Source: Bacteroidota bacterium
Lineage (GTDB): Bacteria; Bacteroidota; Bacteroidia; AKYH767-A; 2013-40CM-41-45
Length of the DNA stretch: 64,000 nt
Direction of reading: 5' to 3'
Assembly (NCBI GenBank): GCA_016711505.1
Contig: JADJSV010000018.1
Location: 186,001 to 250,000 of the forward strand
How positions within the stretch are numbered: position 1 is the first letter of the stretch; the number at the start of each line of letters is the position of its first letter. The position numbers and the translations under genes were made by a program. Positions 36,131 to 44,262 of the stretch are shown here, piece after piece. The notes under the pieces were generated by a model. It searched no databases. It saw only the letters and a program-made list of their open reading frames with translations, and was not told the DNA's origin.

Positions 36131-36916
36131 TTATAAATTGCCTGTTCGTCCGCCATCAACCGGCAGATTAATTCCTGTAATGTACGATGCTGCCGGTGAA
36201 GCGAGGAAAGCAACGGCATTTGCAATCTCTTCCGGAGTGGCAAATCGTTTCATCGGAATCTCTTCGATCATCTCTGATTCGACTTCGCTAACCGAAATTC
36301 CCGTCTTCGAAGATTTATTTTCAATGATACTTTTTAACCGTCCGGTTCCTGTTGCTCCGGGTAATACATTGTTGACAGTAATATTGAATGCACCAACTTC
36401 ATTGGCCCAGGTCTTTGCCCAATTTCCTACCGCTGCACGAATCGTATTTGAAACTCCGAGTCCTTTCAATGGTTGTTTGACTGATGTTGAAATGATATTG
36501 ATTATCCGGCCATATCCGGCTGACTTCATTCCTTCAAAAGTTGCTTGTGCCAGATGTTGATTACAGAGAAGATGGTTGGTAAATGCACTCAGAAATTCAT
36601 CACTCTTTGCATTGACAATCGGTCCACCTGCAGGTCCCCCGGTATTATTAACTAAAATGTGAACCGGACCATTTGAACTGATATATGCATCGACCTTCCG
36701 GCGGAGGTCTTCCGGCTGACTGAAATCTGCAACGATATAGTCATGCTTCTGACCTTTTGATGGAAGAGCAGCTGCAGTTTTTTGAAGTTCCACTTCATTA
36801 CGGGCGATTAACGTAATATTCGCGCCTAATTCAGCTAAAACAACTGCCGAAGCACGTCCAATTCCCTGGGTACTTCCACATACTATTGCCTTTTTTCCGG
36901 TTAAATCTATCTTCAT
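36131..36916 (-). CDS. Atypical SDR oxidoreductase lacking the YxxxK motif
   Basis: A 261-residue SDR with a normal cofactor motif (CGSTQGIG) and NNTGG. At the active site, Ser143 region IISTS is present, but the position of the catalytic YxxxK reads SNTIR (Ser156, Arg160). Classical SDR chemistry therefore looks impaired or altered, as in some BKR-like subgroups. It is next to the aldehyde dehydrogenase (60-bp gap, same strand) and divergent from the HAAO operon, so a role in kynurenine breakdown is likely but undefined. Confidence 0.85.
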   Translation of the reverse strand: MKIDLTGKKAIVCGSTQGIGRASAVVLAELGANITLIARNEVELQKTAAALPSKGQKHDYIVADFSQPEDLRRKVDAYISSNGPVHILVNNTGGPAGGPIVNAKSDEFLSAFTNHLLCNQHLAQATFEGMKSAGYGRIINIISTSVKQPLKGLGVSNTIRAAVGNWAKTWANEVGAFNITVNNVLPGATGTGRLKSIIENKSSKTGISVSEVESEMIEEIPMKRFATPEEIANAVAFLASPAASYITGINLPVDGGRTGNL

Positions 36917-36923
36917 AAGGGTG

Positions 36924-36954
36924 TTGAATTGTCAAAAACCTTTGTCTATTTTTG
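36924..36954 (+). promoter_or_regulatory. Promoter of the HAAO-TMTC-ACMSD operon with direct repeats
   Basis: TTG (36924-36926), 20 bases, TATTTTTG (36947-36954), then a 40-base leader to the ATG at 36995. In the same divergent gap, TTGAATTGTCAA and TTGAATTGACAA occur 29 bp apart, overlapping both elements. These may be operator sites shared with the divergent SDR/ALDH genes. Confidence 0.6.
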
Positions 36955-36994
36955 AATTGACAACAAAACTATTAATAATCTTTATAAAACAGAC

Positions 36995-37303
36995 ATGGAA
37001 GCGCTTATTCACAAGATCGTAGGCAGTACCGGGATAACCGGAGAGCAGGCGAAAAAATCGATAGAATTAGTTAGTGAAGAATTAAAAACAAAGTTCCCTT
37101 CATTTCTTCATGGCGAAATTGATAATGTGATCAACGGCGGAAAATTTGGAAATACCTACAGAGATAAAGCCGATCATCTGCGTGATAAAATCGAAGAAGT
37201 CGCTAAAGAAGCAGGTAGCCGTGCTGAAACTGTTTTCAATGAAATCCGTGAAAAGTTAAATGAAATGTTTACATCTAATAAAACTTCCGGTAACGGAAAA
37301 TAA
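36995..37303 (+). CDS. Small helical hypothetical protein
   Basis: A 102-residue, charged, all-helical protein (ITGEQAKKSIELVSEELKTK, DKADHLRDKIEEVAKEAGSR). The N-terminal GITGEQAKKSIELV and FLHGEIDNVINGGKFG patterns recall small DUF2267/DUF937-like bacterial proteins, but I would not assign a family. It is the first gene of the plus-strand kynurenine operon, 11 bp before the HAAO gene. Confidence 0.65.
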   Translation: MEALIHKIVGSTGITGEQAKKSIELVSEELKTKFPSFLHGEIDNVINGGKFGNTYRDKADHLRDKIEEVAKEAGSRAETVFNEIREKLNEMFTSNKTSGNGK

Positions 37304-37314
37304 TCCCAAACATT

Positions 37315-37842
37315 ATGGCAGCAAAATCAGGAATAAATTTTAAAAAATGGATCGATGAAAATCGTCATCTGTTAAAGCCCCCTGTAGGAAATCAGGTGAT
37401 CTATACACCGGAGCAGGATTTTATTGTAATGGTTGTCGGGGGACCAAATGCACGTAAGGATTATCATTTCAATGAGACAGAAGAATTCTTCTACCAACTC
37501 GAAGGAGATATCACCGTTAAGATCGTTGATAATGGCGAACATGTCGATATTCCTATTCGTGAAGGAGAGATCTATATGCTTCCGGCAAGAACTCCACATT
37601 CACCAAGAAGAGGTCCGAATACAGTTGGACTTGTAATGGAAGTTCAACGTCGTGAAGGAATGAAAGACGGTTTTATCTGGTATTGCGAAAAGTGTAAGAA
37701 CAAATTGCATGAAGAATATTTTGTCATGACAGATATAGTAACTCAATTACCAAAAGTGATGAACAACTACTATAGCAATATTGATCTGCGTACATGTAAA
37801 AAATGTGGAACTGTTATGGAACCACCCGTATTAACGGCTTAA
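37315..37842 (+). CDS. nbaC: 3-hydroxyanthranilate 3,4-dioxygenase
   Basis: A 175-residue cupin dioxygenase (HAAO) that opens the ring of 3-hydroxyanthranilate to 2-amino-3-carboxymuconate semialdehyde. Fe(II) ligands are His51, Glu57 and His95 (YHFNETEEFFYQLEGD; TPHSPRR). The C-terminal rubredoxin-like CxxC pairs (Cys124/Cys127, Cys161/Cys164) found in the bacterial enzyme are both present. It lies 11 bp after the small helical gene and 7 bp before the TMTC-like gene. Confidence 0.95.
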   Translation: MAAKSGINFKKWIDENRHLLKPPVGNQVIYTPEQDFIVMVVGGPNARKDYHFNETEEFFYQLEGDITVKIVDNGEHVDIPIREGEIYMLPARTPHSPRRGPNTVGLVMEVQRREGMKDGFIWYCEKCKNKLHEEYFVMTDIVTQLPKVMNNYYSNIDLRTCKKCGTVMEPPVLTA

Positions 37843-37849
37843 AAATATT

Positions 37850-39868
37850 ATGTCCACAAAACTTACACGAAAAGAAAAAATTGCACTGCAAAAAGAAAGT
37901 GGTACAATTTCTCCGAAAGAAATTAAAAAACAGGAGAACAAACAAAAATCACTGAAGACTTTTCTGGCTTTAGCTCTTGCAGCTTTAGCCTTCATAATGT
38001 ATGTCAGCACGATCGGACATGATTATGTTCTCGATGATTTTGGTTTAATAAAAGACAATACACAAACCAAGAAAGGCGTTAGCGCAATTCCTGATATCTT
38101 CAAATCATCTTACAGATATGGGATGAATATTGTTGACTATACATTGTATCGTCCTTTGACCAAAGCTATGTTTGCAGTTGAATGGCAGATCGCTCCGAAT
38201 AATCCTGCTTTCGGTCATTTTATAAATATTATTCTCTTTGCATTAACAGCTGTGGTTCTTTTCAAAGTGTTAAGCAAGTATCTGAATGGACAACTAATTC
38301 TTCCATTTCTCACAACACTGCTCTTTGTTTTTCATCCCATACACGCCGAAGTCGTATCAAATATAAAAAGCCGTGATGAGATCATGACATTGCTGTTATG
38401 TCTTCTCAGTGCGGGTGCTTTTTACGACTGGATAAAAGAAAACAAAACGTCGAAATTTCTATTGGCGGTATTTTGTTTTCTCGCCTCCTTGTTTGCCAAG
38501 GAATCTACTATAACATTTATTGTAGCAATTCCATTGATGTTTTATTTTTTTACTGATGCAAAACAAAAACATTATTTCAGTGCAATCGGTGCAATGACAT
38601 TTTGTTCAGTAATTTTCCTTCTGATCAGAAATAAGATCTTAGGAGGCATTGAATCAGAGATCCCTGTTATTGATAATTACATCGCCGGATTACCAAATTT
38701 CTTTTTACAGAGAGTAAATGCTATCTATATGCTTGGCTACTATGTTAAGACTTTGATCATTCCTTATCCACTTATTGCTGATGGATCATATAATCACTTC
38801 AAAGCTGTTACTGCTACTGACTGGAAATTCTTGTTATCATTGATTGGACTTGGTTCTGCACTGGTGTATTCACTGGTCAAATTCAAAAGTAAGGATAAGG
38901 CAGCATTTGGAATATTGTTTTTCTTCGTTACTGCATCTGTAGCTTCAAATATTTTCATGCTGATCGGTACTTGTTATGGCGAGCGGCTAATGTATATTCC
39001 GTCGCTTGGATTCTGCTTTGTTGTTGCGCATCTGCTAATTAAAATATTCAAATCAGATGTCTCTGAAAGGATATTCAACTCGTGGAATAATTTTTTCAAT
39101 TCTTACAAAATGCCAATCATTTCTGCTGCTGTAATAAGTGTTGTCTTTTCAATTCAAACTTATGCAAGAAGTATGGAATGGAAAAACGATTACACTTTAT
39201 ATTCAACAGATGTAAAAAAGACACCTGATAGTGCTCACATGTTATTTTATCTCGCGAATCATATTACAACAGATGAATATTTCGCAAAACTCCCTGATAG
39301 CACAGCGATCTACAATGCAGAAAAACAAGGTGTAGAATATCTTACAAGAGCAATAAATGTTTATCCGGAATATGCTGATGGCTATCAGCGTCGGGCCTAC
39401 ATCTTAAAACAAATGGGACAAGATTCATTATCTGAACTTGACTATTTGAAATCATTGGAGTTTAATCATACTAACCCGGTTACAAATAATAATTATGGTT
39501 TCTTATTGTTTAATCAAAGACGATTTGTTGAATCCAAAAAATACTTCGAAATAGCAGTCAGGTACAACCCGAATTATGCACATGCTTTAAATAATCTGGC
39601 AAGTGTTTATGGTGTCTTCGGACAAGGCTCAACGGAAGCGGCGTCGAAAGATCCGGCGAATGCAGAAAAGCACAGAAAAGATGCTTTGGATAATTTCCAG
39701 ACTGCAATAGTTTATTTCCTAAAATCAATTGAAGTAGATCCGGAGTTTGTTGAACCATATAGATTGGCTGCTGTTACATACAGAAATATCGGTGATATTC
39801 CGAATGCAGAAAAATATGAATCATTAGCAGCAAAGGTTGCAAGGGAAAAGAAGAATGCTCAAAATTGA
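37850..39868 (+). CDS. TMTC-like polytopic membrane protein with TPR domain
   Basis: A 672-residue protein with ~10-12 transmembrane helices followed by a soluble C-terminal TPR domain. The first loop carries YVLDDFGLI, an acidic DD motif in the place where GT-C glycosyltransferases have theirs, and later FHPIHAEVVSNIKSRDEI and FAKESTITF, characteristic of TMTC/DUF1736 proteins. TPR helices include VTNNNYGFLLFNQRRFVESK. Eukaryotic TMTCs are O-mannosyltransferases; bacterial function is unknown. Its stop overlaps the ACMSD start by 14 bp, so the two are translationally coupled, although no biochemical link is obvious. Confidence 0.85.
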   Translation: MSTKLTRKEKIALQKESGTISPKEIKKQENKQKSLKTFLALALAALAFIMYVSTIGHDYVLDDFGLIKDNTQTKKGVSAIPDIFKSSYRYGMNIVDYTLYRPLTKAMFAVEWQIAPNNPAFGHFINIILFALTAVVLFKVLSKYLNGQLILPFLTTLLFVFHPIHAEVVSNIKSRDEIMTLLLCLLSAGAFYDWIKENKTSKFLLAVFCFLASLFAKESTITFIVAIPLMFYFFTDAKQKHYFSAIGAMTFCSVIFLLIRNKILGGIESEIPVIDNYIAGLPNFFLQRVNAIYMLGYYVKTLIIPYPLIADGSYNHFKAVTATDWKFLLSLIGLGSALVYSLVKFKSKDKAAFGILFFFVTASVASNIFMLIGTCYGERLMYIPSLGFCFVVAHLLIKIFKSDVSERIFNSWNNFFNSYKMPIISAAVISVVFSIQTYARSMEWKNDYTLYSTDVKKTPDSAHMLFYLANHITTDEYFAKLPDSTAIYNAEKQGVEYLTRAINVYPEYADGYQRRAYILKQMGQDSLSELDYLKSLEFNHTNPVTNNNYGFLLFNQRRFVESKKYFEIAVRYNPNYAHALNNLASVYGVFGQGSTEAASKDPANAEKHRKDALDNFQTAIVYFLKSIEVDPEFVEPYRLAAVTYRNIGDIPNAEKYESLAAKVAREKKNAQN

Positions 39869-40862
39869 TATACACACACACATCCTTCCGGCACATCTTC
39901 CTGATTTTAAAGCGAAGTATGGTTATGGAGGATTTGTTTCATTAGATCATCATAAGCCTTGTTGTGCCAAGATGATGATCGATGACAAATTTTTTCGCGA
40001 AGTCCAGGATAATTGCTGGGACCCGAATGTGAGAATGAATGAAAGCATCATGCACGGAGTTCGTGTGCAGGTGCTGTCAACTATTCCTGTCATGTTCAGC
40101 TATTGGGCAAAACCGGATGACGCCTTGGATCTTTCAATGTATCTGAATGATCACATTGCTGCAATCATTTTAGATTATCCGCAACGCTTTATCGGACTTG
40201 GAACTGTTCCACTTCAATCGCCGCAACTTGCAATTAAGGAACTGGAGAGATGTATGAAGATCGGATTGCGTGGTGTTCAGATCGGCTCGCATGTTAATGA
40301 CTGGAATCTGAATGCACCCGAACTTTTTCCTTTTTTCGAAGCAGCTCAGGAAATGAATGCATCCATATTTGTTCACCCGTGGGATATGATGGGAAAAGAA
40401 AAAATGAATAAGTACTGGCTACCTTGGCTTGTTGGAATGCCTGCGGAAACTTCACTTGCTATTTGTTCAATGATCTTCGGTGGAATTTTCGAAAGATTAC
40501 CAAAATTGAAAGTTGCTTTTGCACACGGTGGCGGATCTTTTCCTGCAACAATTGGAAGAATAGAACATGGTTTCAATGTCCGCCCGGATCTTGTTGCAAT
40601 TGATAATCCGGTTAACCCAAGAAATTATCTTGGAAAATTTTATCTCGATTCACTCGTTCATGATCCAATGATGTTGGACATGATCGTAAAATTAATTGGT
40701 GTAGAAAGAGTAGCTCTTGGAACCGATTATCCATTTCCACTCGGCGAATTAAGTCCCGGCAAATTAATTGAATCTATGCCTTATACCGATGCAATGAAAG
40801 AACGCCTCCTGAATGGAAGCGCTTTGGAGTGGCTTGGGTTGAAGAAGGAACAGTTTCTATAA
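39855..40862 (+). CDS. 2-amino-3-carboxymuconate-6-semialdehyde decarboxylase (ACMSD)
   Basis: A 335-residue amidohydrolase-superfamily decarboxylase acting on the HAAO product. I use the ATG at 39855 (MLKIDIHTHI), since a TTG 18 bases upstream gives no conserved residues. Metal ligands: His7 and His9 (DIHTH), His in IFVHPWDMMG, and Asp in LGTDYPFP; the catalytic His is in VAFAHGGGSFP. The alignment with known ACMSD is full length. It removes the carboxyl to give 2-aminomuconate semialdehyde, diverting flux from quinolinate/NAD to catabolism. Confidence 0.93.
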   Translation: MLKIDIHTHILPAHLPDFKAKYGYGGFVSLDHHKPCCAKMMIDDKFFREVQDNCWDPNVRMNESIMHGVRVQVLSTIPVMFSYWAKPDDALDLSMYLNDHIAAIILDYPQRFIGLGTVPLQSPQLAIKELERCMKIGLRGVQIGSHVNDWNLNAPELFPFFEAAQEMNASIFVHPWDMMGKEKMNKYWLPWLVGMPAETSLAICSMIFGGIFERLPKLKVAFAHGGGSFPATIGRIEHGFNVRPDLVAIDNPVNPRNYLGKFYLDSLVHDPMMLDMIVKLIGVERVALGTDYPFPLGELSPGKLIESMPYTDAMKERLLNGSALEWLGLKKEQFL

Positions 40863-40872
40863 ATGAAATTTT

Positions 40873-40966
40873 AACACTAAGATCACTAAAATTTGTCACA
40901 AGAACACACTATAATACTTTAGCTTCACTTGTGCTCTTGTGCTAAAAACTAAGTGATCTTAGTGTT
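40873..40966. repeat. Long imperfect palindrome after ACMSD
   Basis: AACACTAAGATCACT (40873-40887) is an exact inverted match of AGTGATCTTAGTGTT (40952-40966), and the inner arms pair imperfectly (CACAAGAACACA against TGTGCTCTTGTG). It shares the outer AACACTAAGA with the 37-bp palindrome at 34011-34107, so the two belong to one family. Confidence 0.8.
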
Positions 40967-40989
40967 TTATTAAAATCTTGATTAACAAA

Positions 40990-41703
40990 ATGAAAACTAT
41001 ATTCTTTATTATTATTTTTTCAGCCTTACAATCTCACGCTCAGAATAACTTTGCCTTTATTGAATTGTTCACCTCTCAAGGCGATGAAACAAGTCCGGTT
41101 GCTGAAGAAATTTTATATAAAACAGTTGCTGCTGAAAAGAAAAACGGGAGCAATGTTTTTGTACTTGAATACCATGTTGATTACTGGAACCGATTAGGCT
41201 GGAAGGACCCGCTTAGTAAATTTTATTTTACAAAGAGACAGGAAAATTATTCCAGGGTACTTGCGGAGAAGGAATTGTATACTCCTGAGATTGTAATTAA
41301 CGGTACTAAAAGTTTCAGTGGCACGAAAGAAACCACTTTAAAGGAAGAAATAAAAAATGCACTGACTGTTCCGCAGCAGTTTAAATTTTCCGTTGTTAAA
41401 GATTCTCTTGCGAATGATACACTTTATATTTCCTACAATACTTCAAAAGATGATCAGAATGCTGTTTTCCGTTTAGCCATAACAGAAGATGGAATCTCAA
41501 CAAAGGTTGAAGCTGGGGCAAATGCAAGTAAAACATTTGTAAATAATTATGTTGTCAGATTATTGCATTCAGTAAATGGAATAAAAAAGACAACTCAGAT
41601 AAAAATTCCGGTAAGAGAAATTAAGTTCAATAAAAATACAAGATTAACAGCTTTCATTCAAAGTAAGCAATCGATGAAAGTGCTCGGTGTGGTTGAACTA
41701 TAA
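40990..41703 (+). CDS. DUF1223 thioredoxin-fold protein lacking the CxxC motif
   Basis: A 237-residue exported protein, start MKTIFFIIIFSALQS (ATG 40990; a TTG 12 bases upstream is less likely). DUF1223 is clear from FAFIELFTSQG, VLEYHVDYWNRLGWKDP and LYTPEIVINGT. In this family FTSQG is normally followed by CSSCPP; here it reads DETSPV (residues 32-37), so both redox cysteines are gone. The protein cannot do thiol-disulfide chemistry at that site and may be a binding or structural variant. Confidence 0.85.
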   Translation: MKTIFFIIIFSALQSHAQNNFAFIELFTSQGDETSPVAEEILYKTVAAEKKNGSNVFVLEYHVDYWNRLGWKDPLSKFYFTKRQENYSRVLAEKELYTPEIVINGTKSFSGTKETTLKEEIKNALTVPQQFKFSVVKDSLANDTLYISYNTSKDDQNAVFRLAITEDGISTKVEAGANASKTFVNNYVVRLLHSVNGIKKTTQIKIPVREIKFNKNTRLTAFIQSKQSMKVLGVVEL

Positions 41704-41727
41704 AAAATTGCTGAGCGGATATAAAAT

Positions 41728-41758
41728 AAAAAACCATTGATGACCAATGGTTTTTTTT
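41728..41758. terminator. Bidirectional intrinsic terminator
   Basis: AAAAAACCATTG-ATGAC-CAATGGTTTTTTTT: a 12-bp stem with A- and T-tracts on both sides, between the convergent DUF1223 and DUF5777 genes. Confidence 0.9.
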
Positions 41759-41788
41759 AATTTCTATATTTTAATTAAGAATTACGAA

Positions 41789-42715
41789 CTACAAAGTAAA
41801 CACCCTGGAAATATTAAATCCAAGCCGAACTCCCGCATCATTCCATTTAGTATCTGTCTTCGGGAAAAATTGATTTTCCGTAATACCGAAACTGTTTGTG
41901 AAATGAATCTGAAATACGTGGCCCCCGGTTTCGAGTTCGTAACCAATAGAGAATGTATCGAAATGATTATCGTTTTCTGTTTTCGTAACTGCCGTGTATT
42001 TATTTAATCTGTAACCATATTCAGCAGTAATGGCAGCACGTTTTGTGAATTTTAATCTGAATAATGCCGCTAAACCATATGCGTCATTTTTGTCTGACTG
42101 AAGATCAACCAGATTATAATGAACCAGCCAAGGTGCAACCTGAAAGGAAAAATTCGGAGAAAATTTTCTGGCGATCAGCAATTGATAGCAATAAGAAAAA
42201 CGGGAAGAACGGAATTCGTATCGATCGAAACCGTTTGCGGCTGCATTTCCATCTTTAAGTGTTGTATAATAAGCGCATGCAAGAAGTGTAACACTTAACG
42301 GCATACTATTATCAGTTTTTTGGCGAAGCAGGCGATACTTTAAAAAACCATCCACTAATTTATCCAGAGAACTCCGGCCGATACCAAACATAAAACGACC
42401 TTCAGGACTGTACTCTAATCCTAAACGGATGTTTGCAGGACCATCTAAACCAAAAGCATTGTAAGCTTCAGAATTTACAGGACCAAATCGGTGTGAAATC
42501 CGGAAATCAAGTGTTCTCGGACCTGTTGTTTCGATCGTATGTTGATTTACCAATCGAGTCGATTTAAATGTTGCAATGGCAAAATCGTCACCTGCTGTTG
42601 GTTCCAGATCTCCAAGCAAATCCTGAGCATTTACAATTGTAAACGATGCAAATAAAGATAGTAGTAGGAATATTTTTTTCACGTCACTTTTATTATTAAT
42701 TGTTTTGTTTACCAT
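41789..42715 (-). CDS. DUF5777 family outer-membrane beta-barrel protein
   Basis: A 308-residue outer-membrane protein. Diagnostic for DUF5777 are GDDFAIATFKSTRLVNQHTIE, TLDFRISHRFG and LDGPANIRLGLEYSPEGRFM, followed by regular amphipathic strands. The ATG start overlaps the upstream gene by 20 bp and places eleven polar residues before the signal peptide; a GTG at 42682 would begin the signal directly (VKKIFLLLSLF) and is a fair alternative. It is coupled with a predicted c-type cytochrome-like lipoprotein and a CxxCH protein upstream. Confidence 0.85.
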   Translation of the reverse strand: MVNKTINNKSDVKKIFLLLSLFASFTIVNAQDLLGDLEPTAGDDFAIATFKSTRLVNQHTIETTGPRTLDFRISHRFGPVNSEAYNAFGLDGPANIRLGLEYSPEGRFMFGIGRSSLDKLVDGFLKYRLLRQKTDNSMPLSVTLLACAYYTTLKDGNAAANGFDRYEFRSSRFSYCYQLLIARKFSPNFSFQVAPWLVHYNLVDLQSDKNDAYGLAALFRLKFTKRAAITAEYGYRLNKYTAVTKTENDNHFDTFSIGYELETGGHVFQIHFTNSFGITENQFFPKTDTKWNDAGVRLGFNISRVFTL

Positions 42716-43085
42716 TATTGATCCATGCCTGTATTTTCATAATACTACATTCATCGAGTTTAGCTGCGCCTTGTGGCATATATAAACTGGAAGTTAATGC
42801 GGGATCATGAGTAAGTGTACGGATAAATTTTAAATCTTTTGCAGGAGATACAAAGTATTCCATCATATCAGTATAGTTGGCTAAGCCGTAGCCACCATCC
42901 GCAGAATTATTGATGTGACACCCTGTGTTATCAGTTCCACATGAACTGTTCATTATTGGAAGAATAACATTTGCAAATGAAACAACACCGGTTGTATCAC
43001 ATGCAGGATGTAATTCTTCAAGATTGTCATTGGTGCAAGCAGTAAGCCATGCAGATGCTGCCAGAACAAAAAGAACTTTTTTCAT
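42696..43085 (-). CDS. Cytochrome c-like lipoprotein
   Basis: A 129-residue lipoprotein (lipobox WLTAC). It has the layout of Bacteroidota surface cytochrome-like domains: FANVILPIMNSSCGTDNTGCHI with CxxxxxxCH, then YGLANYTDMMEYFVSP, SSLYMPQG with the distal Met, and LDECSIMKIQAWINNG near the end. The Cys spacing is six rather than two, so covalent haem attachment is uncertain. It overlaps the DUF5777 gene start. Confidence 0.75.
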   Translation of the reverse strand: MKKVLFVLAASAWLTACTNDNLEELHPACDTTGVVSFANVILPIMNSSCGTDNTGCHINNSADGGYGLANYTDMMEYFVSPAKDLKFIRTLTHDPALTSSLYMPQGAAKLDECSIMKIQAWINNGKQNN

Positions 43086-43215
43086 TTTAGTTTATTGGAT
43101 TAATATTAAAATCCTGATTTCGCAAGATTAATAAATTACGCAGTAATTAATAGTTTTTTGTGGATGAACGGGTAAAACCTTTTGCTGAACAAGATTAATC
43201 GTTATCCGAAATTTT

Positions 43216-44064
43216 TCAATTGATCAGAACCTTTTGACAAGTGATTCCGGCAGACGATTCAATACTTATAATATAATTTCCTGAACTTAATCTGTTCGGG
43301 AGATAGAAGTTATCGGTATGCTGACCGGCAGCCATTACTTGCGACGATAAGATGGAAACCAATTCCCCTTTAATAGAATACAATTTGATATTTACCGGAC
43401 CGGTAGAATTTAAATTATAATTTAAATTAAAGTGATCCTGAATTGGCATAGGATAAACAGACATTAAAGAATTATTTTCGCCTGAATTGATATTATTACT
43501 TAAATTAAAAGCACAAACTCTGCTATCAATATATATGTAATCGCCTGATTCGTTCCCGTCAAAATCAGAAGCATTGCCTGCAAAATAAAAAGTAACATCA
43601 CCTGAATTTGTAGCAGGCGCTGTCCAGTCGAATGTAAATGCAAATGAATCTACGCCCTGACCGGCATCCAGTTTATGTACAACACTTCTTCGTGAAGTAC
43701 CATTAACTGTCTTAGTTTTGATCTGAGTAGTAACTGTATTTGTCTGTATAAGAGTTCCGGCATTGGCGCCGCCAGGTAAAAGCGCTTCAACACATATTCC
43801 GAAAAGTTCATTTGAAGTTCTTGTTACTGTTGCAACCATATGATAAGTTACGCCCGGATCATATACCCAATTCGTCATATTTGTTGAAGTCAATGAAACT
43901 GAACCTCCGCCTGAATTAAGAACATATGTGTCATGACAATCTGTACAATTTAATTCACCGGGAGAACCTGTATAACCGGCTTTACCATTATCGTCCATCT
44001 TTTCAGCAGACATAGTGATCATTAGTGCTGAGCAAACAGCAATAAGAAATACTAACTTTTTCAT
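43216..44064 (-). CDS. T9SS-exported protein with CxxCH motif and choice-of-anchor V domain
   Basis: A 282-residue secreted protein. After the signal peptide comes GSPGELNCTDCHDTY, a classical c-type haem-binding CxxCH, then a reelin-like 'choice-of-anchor V' domain (YDPGVTYHMVATVTR, FGICVEALLPGG, FTFDWTAPATNSGDVTFYFA). The end is a T9SS sorting domain (VYPMPIQDHFNLNYN). It is the first gene of the trio that continues with the cytochrome-like lipoprotein and DUF5777 (130-bp gap), suggesting an exported haem or redox function. Confidence 0.83.
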   Translation of the reverse strand: MKKLVFLIAVCSALMITMSAEKMDDNGKAGYTGSPGELNCTDCHDTYVLNSGGGSVSLTSTNMTNWVYDPGVTYHMVATVTRTSNELFGICVEALLPGGANAGTLIQTNTVTTQIKTKTVNGTSRRSVVHKLDAGQGVDSFAFTFDWTAPATNSGDVTFYFAGNASDFDGNESGDYIYIDSRVCAFNLSNNINSGENNSLMSVYPMPIQDHFNLNYNLNSTGPVNIKLYSIKGELVSILSSQVMAAGQHTDNFYLPNRLSSGNYIISIESSAGITCQKVLIN

Positions 44065-44177
44065 TAATGTATGTGGGGGATTAATTATTTTTCAAACTTA
44101 GACTATGATTCTGGATGAATTCTGAATAGTAAAGAAGTTTTTTGTAAATTGTTAGCGAACTGACTAACCTTATTTTA

Positions 44178-44205
44178 CTTTTACGCTGTGGAGTCAACGT
44201 AAAAG
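44178..44205. promoter_or_regulatory. Inverted repeat upstream of the response regulator
   Basis: CTTTTACG (44178-44185) and CGTAAAAG (44198-44205) are exact inverted repeats spaced by 12 bases, 58 bp before the response-regulator ATG, in a divergent promoter region. It could be an autoregulatory binding site. Confidence 0.45.
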
Positions 44206-44262
44206 GTCGCTATATTGGATTCCAAAACTAATTAATTAAATAATACCATTAATAAATTAAGC

